Positions 8,904 to 16,767 of a stretch of 31,324 nucleotides of DNA are shown in pieces (position 1 is the stretch's first letter; the number at the start of each line of letters is the position of its first letter). Position numbers and translations under genes: made by a program. Below the pieces are notes generated by a model. It saw nothing but the letters and a program-made list of their open reading frames with translations, was not told the DNA's origin and made no database searches. Source of the stretch: SSSZ01 sp035345935 (lineage in GTDB: Bacteria > Pseudomonadota > Gammaproteobacteria > Burkholderiales > Rhodocyclaceae); assembly GCA_035345935.1 (NCBI GenBank), contig DAORDK010000036.1:1-31324 (forward strand). Reading direction: 5' to 3'.

Positions 8904-8940
8904 AAAACAAAAAGGGATGAAACGGTTCAGCGTTTCACCC
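8904..8940 (-). terminator. Intrinsic terminator in the gcv leader (riboswitch expression platform)
   Basis: On the minus strand the arms GGGTGAAACG and CGTTTCATCCC pair over 10 bp with one bulged base and a six-base loop, followed by TTTTTGTTTT. The hairpin sits between the second glycine aptamer and the gcvT ribosome binding site, so it is likely the attenuator read by the riboswitch. Confidence 0.9.
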
Positions 8941-9104
8941 CTCTGTCCTCGATACCTGAGAGATTTGCCCCATCGGTGGACGTTGGCCGGGCAACGTCGC
9001 TCTCCAGAGTTGCAAGGCACCATGCCTTGGTCCCGCGGTCCTTTGGCCTGAGCGTTTTCGGGTGGATTGCGCCTTCGGCGGCAGTGGATGCTGCACTCTC
9101 CCGG
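8941..9104 (-). promoter_or_regulatory. Tandem glycine riboswitch upstream of gcvT
   Basis: Reading the minus strand, aptamer 1 (about 9030-9104) shows GGGAGAGTGC, CGCCGAAGGCGCAA, CGCTCAGGC and AAAGGACCGC. Aptamer 2 (about 8941-9010) shows CTCTGGAGAG, the GGGGCAAA core, TCTCAGG and GGACAGAG. These are the conserved elements of the glycine class, in the usual tandem arrangement separated by a short linker. The P1 stem of aptamer 2 (CTCTG with CAGAG) directly abuts the terminator hairpin. Known members in front of gcv operons turn expression on when glycine is abundant. I infer the same here but could not identify the alternative anti-terminator pairing. Confidence 0.95.
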
Positions 9105-9115
9105 GGGACGGGCGA

Positions 9116-9144
9116 ACTCTAGCCCATGACCGCCCGACTGGCAA
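9116..9144 (-). promoter_or_regulatory. Sigma-70-type promoter of the gcv operon
   Basis: On the minus strand a -35 element TTGCCA (9139-9144) and a -10 element TAGAGT (9116-9121) are separated by exactly 17 bases. Transcription would start about 10 bases before the first aptamer, which fits the riboswitch leader. Confidence 0.75.
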
Positions 9145-9206
9145 GAAATGGCAGGGCGAAAAGCCAGATTGCCCAGAGCGGGACGAGGTCCGCGAAAATT
9201 CGCGCG

Positions 9207-9215
9207 TGCTACACT
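9207..9215 (+). promoter_or_regulatory. Putative extended -10 promoter of the PHP phosphatase gene
   Basis: The sequence TGCTACACT contains a TACACT -10 hexamer with the TGN extension; no -35 is visible. It lies 29 bases upstream of the ATG and is divergent from the gcv promoter. Confidence 0.45.
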
Positions 9216-9243
9216 ACCCGATTACCTGAAGACCCCTGAAGCC

Positions 9244-10083
9244 ATGCCGCACGCCAATGTCGACCTCCATTGCCATTCCACCGTTTCCGACGGCCTCTTG
9301 CCTCCGGCGGAACTCGCGCGGAGGGCGGCGGAGAACGGGGTCGACCTCTGGGCGCTGACCGATCACGACGACATCGGTGGGTTGTGCGAAGGCGAGCAGG
9401 CGGCGGCCGCTGCAGGCATGGGCTTCGTGACCGGGGTCGAGATTTCCATCGAATGGCGGGGAACGCCCATCCACATTGTCGGACTCGGGTTCGATCCGCA
9501 GGGGGAGGGGCTCGTCTCGGGCCTGGAAGGATTGCGCCAGGGGCGCGTCGAGCGCGCCAGGCGAATGGCCGATTCCCTCGCGGCAATCGGCATCCCGGGT
9601 GTTTTCGAAGGCGCGATGCGCTATGCGGCGAATCCCAGCCTCATCTCGCGCGCGCACTTCGCTCGTTATCTGGTTGAGGTCGGGGTGGCCCGGGACGTCC
9701 AGGCGGTGTTCCAGAACTACTTGGTTCCCGGTAAACCAGGTTACGTCGATCACCGCTGGGCAACCCTGGATCAAGCGGTTTCCTGGATTATCGGCGCCGG
9801 GGGGGTTGCGGTGGTGGCTCATCCCGGACGCTACAAGGTCTCCGGCGAGGTGATGCGCCAATTCCTGGCTGAGTTCCAGGGGGCTGGCGGCCAAGCCATC
9901 GAGGTGGTCTGCGGCAGCCACACTCCCGACAATGTGCTCCAATTTGCACGTCTGGCCAGGCATTTCGGCTTTTGCGCCTCGCGGGGATCGGATTTCCACG
10001 GGCCAGAGGAGAGTTACGTGGACCTCGGGCGCCTCCCGGGACTTCCGGAGGACCTCAAGCCCGTTTGGCAACTGTTCGCCTGA
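9244..10083 (+). CDS. rnm: PHP-domain 3',5'-nucleoside bisphosphate phosphatase / RNase AM family (YciV/TrpH type)
   Basis: The 279-residue protein shows the PHP metal-ligand motifs in order: HCH (H9, H11) with SDG, TDHDD, an acidic GVEIS block, AHPG and SDFHG near the C-terminus. This family removes a phosphate from 3',5'-nucleoside bisphosphates. The E. coli member (YciV, RNase AM) also trims 5' ends of rRNAs and short RNAs. Adjacency to yciO, as in E. coli, supports the orthology. The ATG at 9244 starts at the conserved DLHCH segment. An in-frame start at 9148 would add 32 Arg/Lys-rich residues ahead of the predicted promoter and is unlikely. The 148 bases after its stop show no clear terminator or further gene. 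Confidence 0.9.
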   Translation: MPHANVDLHCHSTVSDGLLPPAELARRAAENGVDLWALTDHDDIGGLCEGEQAAAAAGMGFVTGVEISIEWRGTPIHIVGLGFDPQGEGLVSGLEGLRQGRVERARRMADSLAAIGIPGVFEGAMRYAANPSLISRAHFARYLVEVGVARDVQAVFQNYLVPGKPGYVDHRWATLDQAVSWIIGAGGVAVVAHPGRYKVSGEVMRQFLAEFQGAGGQAIEVVCGSHTPDNVLQFARLARHFGFCASRGSDFHGPEESYVDLGRLPGLPEDLKPVWQLFA

Positions 10084-10231
10084 GTCGTGGCGGTAAGCAT
10101 GACGGTGATAGGGGAAGTTGGTCCTAAGCTCGGCGCGGCAGGCTGGCCTGGTCGCGTTGCGATGCCCGTGACTACGCCGGGGGCAGGCCGGTCCTACCCT
10201 ACTGGCTGGGGTATGCGGTAAGCCTATCGTC

Positions 10232-10855
10232 ATGGCCCAGTATCTGGTCGTTCACCCTGAAAATCCCCAGCAGCGTCTGCTGGCGCGGGCGGCGGAAATC
10301 GTCCGCGGTGGCGGGCTGGTCATCGTTCCCACCGATTCCTGCTATGCCCTGGGGTGCCATCTGGGCGACAAGGCGGCAGTCGATCGCATTCGCGAAATTC
10401 GCCAGGTCGATGACCGTCACCACCTGACCCTGATGGTCCGTGACCTTTCGGAAATTGCCCAGTACGCCCGGGTAGACAACGTCCAGTACCGGCTGCTCAA
10501 GGCGACGACGCCGGGCAGCTATACCTTTATTCTCGAAGGAACGAAGGAATTGCCGCGACGGGTGTTGCATCCCAAGCGCAAGACCATAGGCCTGCGGGTT
10601 CCCGACCATCCGGTCGTCCTGGCCCTTCTTCAGGAACTGGACGAACCGCTGCTGACGACGACCCTGATTTTGCCCGGCGATGACGCCCCGCTGACCGAAG
10701 GCTGGGAAATTCGCGACCGCCTTGACGACCTGGTCGATCTGATTCTCGACGGAGGCCCTTGCGGAACCGAGCCGACCACCGTCGTCGACCTCACGGGGTC
10801 GGCGCCGGTGCTGATCCGGAGCGGGCGAGGGCGAACCGATCCCTTCGGGTTTTAG
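10232..10855 (+). CDS. yciO: YciO/Sua5/YrdC-family threonylcarbamoyl-AMP synthase-like protein
   Basis: The 207-residue product matches the usual YciO length and is a single YrdC domain. It has the nucleotide-binding entry GGLVIVPTDSCYALGC, the KRKTIGLRVPDHP block and the C-terminal PTTVVDLTG. The family forms threonylcarbamoyl-AMP for the tRNA t6A modification, but YciO members are usually poor or secondary enzymes compared with TsaC. It follows rnm by 148 bases and precedes a site-2 protease gene by 56 bases, a proteobacterial neighbourhood. The start ATG has only a weak ribosome binding site. Confidence 0.92.
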   Translation: MAQYLVVHPENPQQRLLARAAEIVRGGGLVIVPTDSCYALGCHLGDKAAVDRIREIRQVDDRHHLTLMVRDLSEIAQYARVDNVQYRLLKATTPGSYTFILEGTKELPRRVLHPKRKTIGLRVPDHPVVLALLQELDEPLLTTTLILPGDDAPLTEGWEIRDRLDDLVDLILDGGPCGTEPTTVVDLTGSAPVLIRSGRGRTDPFGF

Positions 10856-10911
10856 CCTTCGGACCCGGGCGGTGCCTCGGGTTTTGGTATACTCCCCACC
10901 TTTTTAGGCCG

Positions 10912-11565
10912 ATGTTCGCCAGCTTGGTACAGACGCTCGCCATTTCGGCCCTGCCGGTGATTTTTGCAATCACCCTGCACGAGGCCGCCCACGGCTATGC
11001 GGCCCGCTATTTCGGCGATCATACCGCCTGGTTGGCTGGCCGGATCAGCCTTAATCCGCTGCGTCATATCGATCCCTGGGGAACCATCGTCATTCCGGCG
11101 GTGATCCTGTTGTTTTCCGGAGGGGGCATGCTTTTCGGTTACGCCAAGCCGGTTCCGGTTGATTTCGGGCGGTTGCGGAATCCCAAGCAATCCATGCTCT
11201 GGGTGGCGGCTGCAGGCCCTCTGGCGAATTTGGCCATGGCTTTCGGCTGGGCCTTCCTGGTCAAGCTCGCCTGGCTCTTGCCGAGCAACCCGTTTACCGT
11301 TCCGATGACCGAAATGGGCAAGATGGGCATTCTGGTCAATTGCGCCCTGATGGTTCTCAATCTTCTGCCCCTGCCTCCTCTGGACGGTGGGCGCATCCTG
11401 GTCAGCCTGCTCCCGGGCCGAATGGCCTGGAAATATTCCCGTATCGAGCCGTGGGGATTTCCCATCCTGCTCGTGCTTCTGTTTACCGGCATCCTGGGGG
11501 CCGTCATGTCTCCCCTCATGAGCCTTGCGGCCTTCGTCATTGAAGGCATTTTTGGACTGTACTGA
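10912..11565 (+). CDS. Site-2 protease family (M50) membrane metalloprotease, short form
   Basis: The 217-residue integral membrane protein has the zinc motif HEAAH at residues 23-27 within the first transmembrane helix. The second motif LNLLPLPPLDGGR supplies the third ligand (Asp). About five or six hydrophobic segments are present. There is no PDZ domain, so it is the short M50B form and not RseP. Its substrate is unknown. The ATG at 10912 is chosen because upstream in-frame codons overlap yciO. A TATACT hexamer at 10888-10893 could be a -10 for this gene and trpS, but its -35 is poor. Confidence 0.88.
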   Translation: MFASLVQTLAISALPVIFAITLHEAAHGYAARYFGDHTAWLAGRISLNPLRHIDPWGTIVIPAVILLFSGGGMLFGYAKPVPVDFGRLRNPKQSMLWVAAAGPLANLAMAFGWAFLVKLAWLLPSNPFTVPMTEMGKMGILVNCALMVLNLLPLPPLDGGRILVSLLPGRMAWKYSRIEPWGFPILLVLLFTGILGAVMSPLMSLAAFVIEGIFGLY

Positions 11566-11571
11566 ACCATA

Positions 11572-12774
11572 ATGTACGCAGAACGTGTTCTTTCCGGCAT
11601 GCGCCCCACCGGGGCGCTGCATCTCGGCCACTACCACGGAGTGCTCAAGAATTGGGTCACTCTGCAGCATGAGTATCCCTGCCTGTTCTTCGTCGCCGAC
11701 TGGCATGCGCTGACCACCCACTACGACGACCCCCAAGGCATCGAGCAGGCCGCCTGGGACATGGTGGTGGATTGGCTGGCCGCCGGGGTCGATCCTAATC
11801 AGGCGACCTTGTTCATCCAGTCCCGGGTTCCCGAGCACGCCGAATTGCATCTGCTGCTGTCGATGATGACGCCCTTGGGATGGCTGGAGCGGGTCCCCAC
11901 GTACAAGGATCAGCAGGAGAAGCTCGAGAACAAGGATCTCTCCACCTACGGCTTTCTCGGCTACCCCTTGCTTCAGGCCGCGGATATCCTCATTTACCGG
12001 GCCGACAAGGTTCCCGTCGGCGAGGATCAGGTGCCCCACATCGAGTTTTCCCGCGAAATTGCCCGGCGGTTCAATCATCTCTACGGTCGTGAGCCAGGCT
12101 TCGAGGACAAGGCCCGCGAGGCGGCCAAGAAGCTGGGCGGCAAGAAGGCGCGCCTCTACGAGGAATTGCGCACCCGATTCCAGCAGAAGGGCGACAAGGA
12201 GGCGATCGAGCAGGCTCACGCCCTGCTGGACGAGGTCCAGCATTTGTCGGTGGTGGACCGGGAGCGTTTGTTCGGCTACCTGGAGGGCACCGGCAAGATG
12301 ATTCTGGCCGAGCCCGGAGCCTTGCTGACCGAAGCTTCCCGGATGCCGGGTCTCGACGGGCAGAAGATGTCCAAGTCCTACAACAACACCATCACCCTGC
12401 GCGAATCGGCCGAATCGGTCACCAAGAAGGTTCGGGCCATGCCGACCGACCCCGCCCGGGTGCGCCGCACCGACCCCGGCGACCCCGCCAAGTGCCCCGT
12501 CTGGCAACTGCACCATGTGTATTCCGATGCCGGCTGCCGGGAATGGGTCGAGCAGGGCTGCCGCAGTGCCGGGATCGGTTGTCTGGAGTGCAAGCAGCCG
12601 GTCATCGATGGAATCCTGCGCGAGCAGGCACCGATGCGCGAGCGTGCAGCGCTCTATCTGGAGGACCCGAGCCTGGTGAAGAACATTATTGCCGACGGTT
12701 GCGAGAAGGCCCGTGATCTGGCGCGGGACACCATGCGCGACGTTCGGGCTGCCATGGGACTGGAGTACAGTTGA
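11572..12774 (+). CDS. trpS: Tryptophanyl-tRNA synthetase
   Basis: This class I synthetase charges tRNA-Trp. The HIGH-type motif is in TGALHLGHYHG near residues 13-23, and the KMSKS motif is at 265-269 (GQKMSKSYNN). At 400 residues it is longer than the E. coli enzyme (334). An insertion of about 60 residues rich in Lys/Glu (around 175-235) precedes the GKMILAEPG segment, as in other betaproteobacterial TrpS. It begins six bases after the protease stop without a clear ribosome binding site, suggesting translational coupling. Its TGA overlaps the ATG of the next gene. Confidence 0.97.
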   Translation: MYAERVLSGMRPTGALHLGHYHGVLKNWVTLQHEYPCLFFVADWHALTTHYDDPQGIEQAAWDMVVDWLAAGVDPNQATLFIQSRVPEHAELHLLLSMMTPLGWLERVPTYKDQQEKLENKDLSTYGFLGYPLLQAADILIYRADKVPVGEDQVPHIEFSREIARRFNHLYGREPGFEDKAREAAKKLGGKKARLYEELRTRFQQKGDKEAIEQAHALLDEVQHLSVVDRERLFGYLEGTGKMILAEPGALLTEASRMPGLDGQKMSKSYNNTITLRESAESVTKKVRAMPTDPARVRRTDPGDPAKCPVWQLHHVYSDAGCREWVEQGCRSAGIGCLECKQPVIDGILREQAPMRERAALYLEDPSLVKNIIADGCEKARDLARDTMRDVRAAMGLEYS

Positions 12775-13532
12775 TGGGTGCCGGAGTGCAATCCCGGGCG
12801 GTCACGGTGGTGGTCCCGGCCCTCAACGAGGCCGAGAACATCCGCCCCCTGGTGGCGGAGATTCTCGCCGCCCTGGGTCACGATCCGGAGCTCGAAATCC
12901 TTTATGTCGACGACGGCAGCGACGACGCTTCTCCGGCCATTTTCGCCGAATTGGCCCGGGAACTGGCGCCGCGCTTCAAATGCGTCCGCCACCGGAGCCG
13001 CTGCGGCCAGAGTACCGGCGTCTGGACCGGGGTGCGCCACGCCAGCAATCCCTGGATCGCTACCCTCGACGCCGATGGTCAGAACGATCCGGCCAATATT
13101 CCGAAAATGCTCGACGTGCTCTTCGAGGCCGCCGATCCCACCCAGCGTCTGGTTGCCGGCTGGCGTCAGAAGCGGCGCGACACCTGGCTGAAACGCATCT
13201 CGTCGCGCGTCGCGAATCGCGTGCGTTCGGGTTTTCTCAAAGACAGCACGCCGGATACCGGCTGTGGGCTCAAGGTCTTCAGCCGCGAATTGTTCCTCAA
13301 GCTGCCTTATTTCGACCACATGCATCGCTTCCTTCCCGCATTGACCTTGCGAGCGGGCGGTGAAGTGGTTTCGGTGCCGGTCAATCACCGGCCGCGCACA
13401 CAGGGCATTTCCAAGTATGGATTCCACAACCGGCTCTGGGTGGGCATCGTCGACCTGTTCGGCGTCGCCTGGCTGCAGCGGCGGGCCAGGGTGCCGGCAG
13501 TCGAACGGATTGTCGGCGGGGAGAAATCGTGA
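12774..13532 (+). CDS. Family 2 glycosyltransferase, dolichol/undecaprenyl-phosphate sugar synthase type
   Basis: The 252-residue soluble GT-A enzyme has VVVPALNEAENI at its N-terminus, YVDDGS, the DXD metal site in ATLDADGQ, and the DTGCGLKVFSR block of the DPM1/ArnC group. It has no C-terminal membrane helices. Such enzymes load a sugar from a nucleotide donor onto undecaprenyl phosphate on the cytoplasmic face. It overlaps trpS by one base and the following LAB_N gene by one base. With the ArnT-like gene it forms a compact cassette for making, moving and using a lipid-linked sugar. Sugar identity cannot be read from sequence. Confidence 0.88.
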   Translation: MGAGVQSRAVTVVVPALNEAENIRPLVAEILAALGHDPELEILYVDDGSDDASPAIFAELARELAPRFKCVRHRSRCGQSTGVWTGVRHASNPWIATLDADGQNDPANIPKMLDVLFEAADPTQRLVAGWRQKRRDTWLKRISSRVANRVRSGFLKDSTPDTGCGLKVFSRELFLKLPYFDHMHRFLPALTLRAGGEVVSVPVNHRPRTQGISKYGFHNRLWVGIVDLFGVAWLQRRARVPAVERIVGGEKS

Positions 13533-13822
13533 TGCAGGACACCACCCTCTGGATCATCATCGGCTTCATCGGCCAGGGACTTTTTTCCGCGCGCTTCATC
13601 ATCCAGTGGCTCTATAGCGAAAAGGTCAAGCGCAGCGTCGTGCCGGTGGCCTTCTGGTACTTCAGCCTGGGCGGAGGAATCGTGTTGACCGCCTACGCCG
13701 TCCACCGCATGGATCCGGTGTTCATCGTCGGCCAAGCGGCCGGTCTGATCGTCTATTTCCGCAATCTGGTCTTGATCCGCAAGCATCACCTCAAGGCCGA
13801 CGACGAGGCGCCGGTCGAGTGA
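13532..13822 (+). CDS. Small LAB_N (lipid-A-disaccharide synthase N-terminal-like) membrane protein
   Basis: The 96-residue product has three hydrophobic segments (about 5-25, 37-53, 60-80) and the family signature FSARFIIQWLYSEK followed by VPVAFWYFSLGG. The domain occurs fused to LpxB in some species and as stand-alone proteins beside GT2 and GT39/83 enzymes. Its biochemical role is not established. From position and size I suggest a flippase or accessory role for the undecaprenyl-linked sugar, analogous to the small ArnE/ArnF proteins. A GTG three bases upstream is an alternative start; GGGGAG precedes it. Confidence 0.85.
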   Translation: MQDTTLWIIIGFIGQGLFSARFIIQWLYSEKVKRSVVPVAFWYFSLGGGIVLTAYAVHRMDPVFIVGQAAGLIVYFRNLVLIRKHHLKADDEAPVE

Positions 13823-13824
13823 CG

Positions 13825-15414
13825 ATGCCTCGCGGCCGCCATTTTCTCCTTTGGGGCCTTTGCCTCGTCGTGGTGCTCCTCGCCTCGGTCTTCGGGCGGC
13901 CGGACATCCCCATCGACGAGACTCGCTATGTCAGCGTGGCCTGGGAAATGGTGTCCCGTGGCGACTGGATCGTCCTCCACAAGAACGGCGAGCCCTACCA
14001 TCACAAGCCGCCGCTGCTGTTCTGGCTGATCGGCGCGGGCTGGTCGGTTCTCGGCGTGAGCGACTGGTGGCCGCGGGTGGTCAATGCCCTTGCATCCCTG
14101 GTCTGCCTCGGGCTCACGGCGGCCATCGCGCGGCGCCTCTGGCCTGGCGAGAAGGGTGTGGGCGAACGTGCGGGTTGGCTCCTGCTGGGCGGCATGTTCT
14201 GGCTTTTCTTCAGCACTTCGGTGATGTTCGACATACTCCTCTGCGCCTGCGTGCTGCTCGCCCTGCTGGCGGCACTGCGGGCCTGGCAGGGGGAAAGTCG
14301 CGGAACCTGGGGATTGTTCGGGGTCGCGCTGGGTTTGGGCATCCTGGCCAAGGGGCCTGTAGTGCTTCTCCACGTTCTACCGCCCTTGCTCCTGGTGAAG
14401 TGGTGGGGCGGGCGGGAGAGCGTCGAGCGTCGCTGGTGGATCGGGATCGGACTCGGAACCCTCCTGGGGGCGGCGATCGCGCTGACCTGGGCGATTCCTG
14501 CGGCGATCCAGGGAGGCGACGAGTTCCGCCGGGCCATCTTCTGGGGGCAGACTGCCGGCCGGGTCACCGGGAATCTCGCCCACAAGCAGCCGGTCTGGTT
14601 CTACCTGCCTATCCTCCCGGTGCTCCTGTTTCCCTGGCTACTGTGGGCCAGCGGCTGGCGGGCCGTCGTCGAAGCGGTGCGCGACCGCACCGACCTCGGC
14701 GTTCGCTTCTGCCTGGTGTGGCTCTTCGCCGCCTTTCTCGGGTTCTCTGCCGCCGGAGGCAAACAGGCCCATTACCTTCTGCCGCTGATGCCGGCATTTT
14801 CCCTGCTGCCTGCGTTTGGCTGGCGTCGGGTGGCGGAAAGCGGGCGTCGGGCGGTGCTGCCGCTGGTGATTGCGCTGGCGGCTCTGGGACTGATCGTCCT
14901 GACGGCGCCACTGTGGGTGGGCAAGCTCTGGTTCGCGCCCTATGTCGGCGAGAGCTGGCGAATCGCCGGGGTCCTGCTCATCGTCCTGGCGCTGATCTGT
15001 TTTGCTCTCGCGCGGGGCGAGGAGGCATTGTCGCGGATCGCCTGCGCATCCGTGGCCGCAACGGCCATCCTCCTGCTGGGCGTGGTGCGCCCGCTCTGGC
15101 CGGCCTTCGACATGACCCCGATGGGGGAGCAGATCAAGGCCCTGGAACGGGCAGGCTTACCGGTTGCCCACGCGACGCTCTACCACGATCAGTATCATTT
15201 CTACGGCCGCCTGACGGTTCCCCTGGAGGTCATCGCTCGGCGGGAGGTGGCGGCTTGGCTGGAAAAGAATCCCCAGGGCAAGGTCGTCTATTACATCGCG
15301 CGGAGGAAATCCCTGGAGCAACTCAAGCCGGCATTCTCCCAACCCTACCTCGACGGCTGGGCCGTCCTGGTCGATGCGGAGTCCGTACATCGCCTACCCC
15401 GGTTCAAGCGATGA
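13825..15414 (+). CDS. ArnT-like membrane glycosyltransferase (GT39/GT83 family)
   Basis: The roughly 529-residue GT-C protein has about 11-12 transmembrane helices. The first periplasmic loop carries the acidic signature PDIPIDETRYVSVAWEM. PYHHKPPLLFWL follows, as in ArnT/PMT enzymes. These transfer a sugar from a polyprenyl-phosphate donor to lipid A, other glycans or proteins on the periplasmic side. The partner GT2 and LAB_N genes lie directly upstream. The GTG at 13819 overlaps the previous stop and would add two residues; I took the ATG at 13825. The stop overlaps the scpA ATG. Acceptor and sugar are unknown. Confidence 0.88.
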   Translation: MPRGRHFLLWGLCLVVVLLASVFGRPDIPIDETRYVSVAWEMVSRGDWIVLHKNGEPYHHKPPLLFWLIGAGWSVLGVSDWWPRVVNALASLVCLGLTAAIARRLWPGEKGVGERAGWLLLGGMFWLFFSTSVMFDILLCACVLLALLAALRAWQGESRGTWGLFGVALGLGILAKGPVVLLHVLPPLLLVKWWGGRESVERRWWIGIGLGTLLGAAIALTWAIPAAIQGGDEFRRAIFWGQTAGRVTGNLAHKQPVWFYLPILPVLLFPWLLWASGWRAVVEAVRDRTDLGVRFCLVWLFAAFLGFSAAGGKQAHYLLPLMPAFSLLPAFGWRRVAESGRRAVLPLVIALAALGLIVLTAPLWVGKLWFAPYVGESWRIAGVLLIVLALICFALARGEEALSRIACASVAATAILLLGVVRPLWPAFDMTPMGEQIKALERAGLPVAHATLYHDQYHFYGRLTVPLEVIARREVAAWLEKNPQGKVVYYIARRKSLEQLKPAFSQPYLDGWAVLVDAESVHRLPRFKR

Positions 15415-16256
15415 CCGAAATGCTCGTCGAGGTTCCGACTGCGACGGATCATCGGGAGCCGCTGGCCCGCATTTACGGCGAACCGCTGGCCCAACTTCCC
15501 CAGGACCTCTACATCCCCCCGGATGCCCTGGAGATCATGTTGGAGGCCTTCGAGGGGCCGCTGGACCTGCTCCTCTACCTGATCCGCAAGGCCAATGTCG
15601 ATATCCTCGATATCCCCATGGCGCCGCTCACCCGCCAGTATCTCGACTACGTCGAAACGATGCGCGGCCAGAATCTGGAATTGGCTGCCGACTATCTGGT
15701 AATGGCGGCGATGCTCATCGAGATCAAGTCGCGCATGCTCTTGCCGCGACCCAAGGCGTCCGGCGACGATCCGACTGCCGATCCCCGTGCCGAGCTCGTG
15801 CGGCGGCTGATGGAGTACGAGCAGATGAAGATGGCCGGCCAGAAGCTCAATGAGCTTCCCCAGGCCGAGCGGGAATTCTTCTGGGTCGAGACCTTGGTTG
15901 AAAAATCGCTCCTGGTCCGCTATCCGGAGGTCTGCCTCGACGATCTTCAGGCGGCCTGGCAGGCCGTACTGCGCCAAGCGACCCTGCGCCAGAATCACCG
16001 GATCGGCCGGGAGGAATTGTCGGTTCGCGAGCACATGGGCATCATCCTGCGGCAACTCGGGCTGGAGGCCGGTTTTGTCCGCTTTGAATCCCTGTTCGAC
16101 CCCGCCATGGGGATCGCCGGCCTGGTGGTCCATTTTCTCGCCCTGCTCGAACTGGCTCGGGAAAAGCTCATCCAGATCACCCAGACCGAGGCCTTTCAGC
16201 CCATTTATGTGAAGGTGCACGAAGGTGGAACCGACGACCGTCAAGAAAGTGCTTGA
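15411..16256 (+). CDS. scpA: Segregation and condensation protein A (kleisin of the SMC complex)
   Basis: ScpA bridges the SMC head domains and binds ScpB for chromosome condensation. The 281-residue protein has the family N-terminal block EAFEGPLDLLLYLIRKANVDILDIPMAP (start LEAFEGPLDLLLYLIRK) that contacts SMC, a middle acidic and helical region, and a C-terminal winged-helix segment (about 225-270). The ATG at 15411 overlaps the preceding stop by four bases. The reading frame stays open far upstream inside the ArnT-like gene, but that part is an artefact of high GC. It overlaps scpB by 32 bases. Confidence 0.96.
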   Translation: MTEMLVEVPTATDHREPLARIYGEPLAQLPQDLYIPPDALEIMLEAFEGPLDLLLYLIRKANVDILDIPMAPLTRQYLDYVETMRGQNLELAADYLVMAAMLIEIKSRMLLPRPKASGDDPTADPRAELVRRLMEYEQMKMAGQKLNELPQAEREFFWVETLVEKSLLVRYPEVCLDDLQAAWQAVLRQATLRQNHRIGREELSVREHMGIILRQLGLEAGFVRFESLFDPAMGIAGLVVHFLALLELAREKLIQITQTEAFQPIYVKVHEGGTDDRQESA

Positions 16257-16767
16257 AGCGGCGCTCCTGGCCGCCCGCGAGCCTTTGACTCCCGCCGACC
16301 TGCGGCAGATGTTCGAGGAAGACCTGTCGACCGAGACCTTGCGCAAATTGCTCGATGAACTGCGGGAGGAATGGCAGGAGCGGGGCGCCGAACTGATCCA
16401 GCTCGCTTCCGGATGGCGTTTCCGCACCCGCGCCGAGTACCTGCCCTACCTGGACCGGCTCAATCCGGAGAAGCCGCCCCGCTATTCGCGGGCGGTCCTG
16501 GAGACCCTGGCGATCATTGCCTATCGGCAGCCTGTGACGCGGGGCGACATTGAGGAAATCCGCGGCGTTGCGGTGAATGCCAACGTGATCAAGGCGCTGG
16601 AAGAGCGAGGATGGATCGACGTCGTCGGCCACCGCGACACTCCCGGGCGGCCGGCGCTCTTTGCCACCACGCGGCGATTTCTTGACGATCTGGGGCTGCG
16701 CAGCCTAAGCGAGCTGCCTCCCCTCGAACAACTTGGCCAGAACCTGGAGCTCGACCATGAAGGCTAA
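16225..16767 (+). CDS. scpB: Segregation and condensation protein B
   Basis: The 180-residue protein consists of two winged-helix domains. Conserved blocks are KKVLEAALLAAREPLT, GWRFRTRAEYLPYL, the signature RYSRAVLETLAIIAYRQPVTRGDIEEIRGV, and GRPALFATT. It forms a dimer that binds ScpA. The start is GTG at 16225, inside scpA, which matches the usual N-terminal length; no better ATG is available. The overlap implies translational coupling and a fixed ScpA:ScpB ratio. It also overlaps rluB by 11 bases. Confidence 0.96.
   Translation: MEPTTVKKVLEAALLAAREPLTPADLRQMFEEDLSTETLRKLLDELREEWQERGAELIQLASGWRFRTRAEYLPYLDRLNPEKPPRYSRAVLETLAIIAYRQPVTRGDIEEIRGVAVNANVIKALEERGWIDVVGHRDTPGRPALFATTRRFLDDLGLRSLSELPPLEQLGQNLELDHEG

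Noticed and set aside
8866..8910. Upstream in-frame start for gcvT
   Set aside because: It would start within the intrinsic terminator; the ATG at 8865 has a ribosome binding site and begins the conserved sequence.
10852..12516. 554-codon minus-strand open frame opposite the site-2 protease and trpS
   Set aside because: Antisense to conserved genes, no recognisable domain, and composition typical of a shadow frame.
13851..15410. Long N-terminal extension of the scpA frame through the ArnT-like gene
   Set aside because: The sequence is Arg/Gly/Pro-rich shadow of the ArnT-like frame; scpA has an ATG at 15411 at the expected position.
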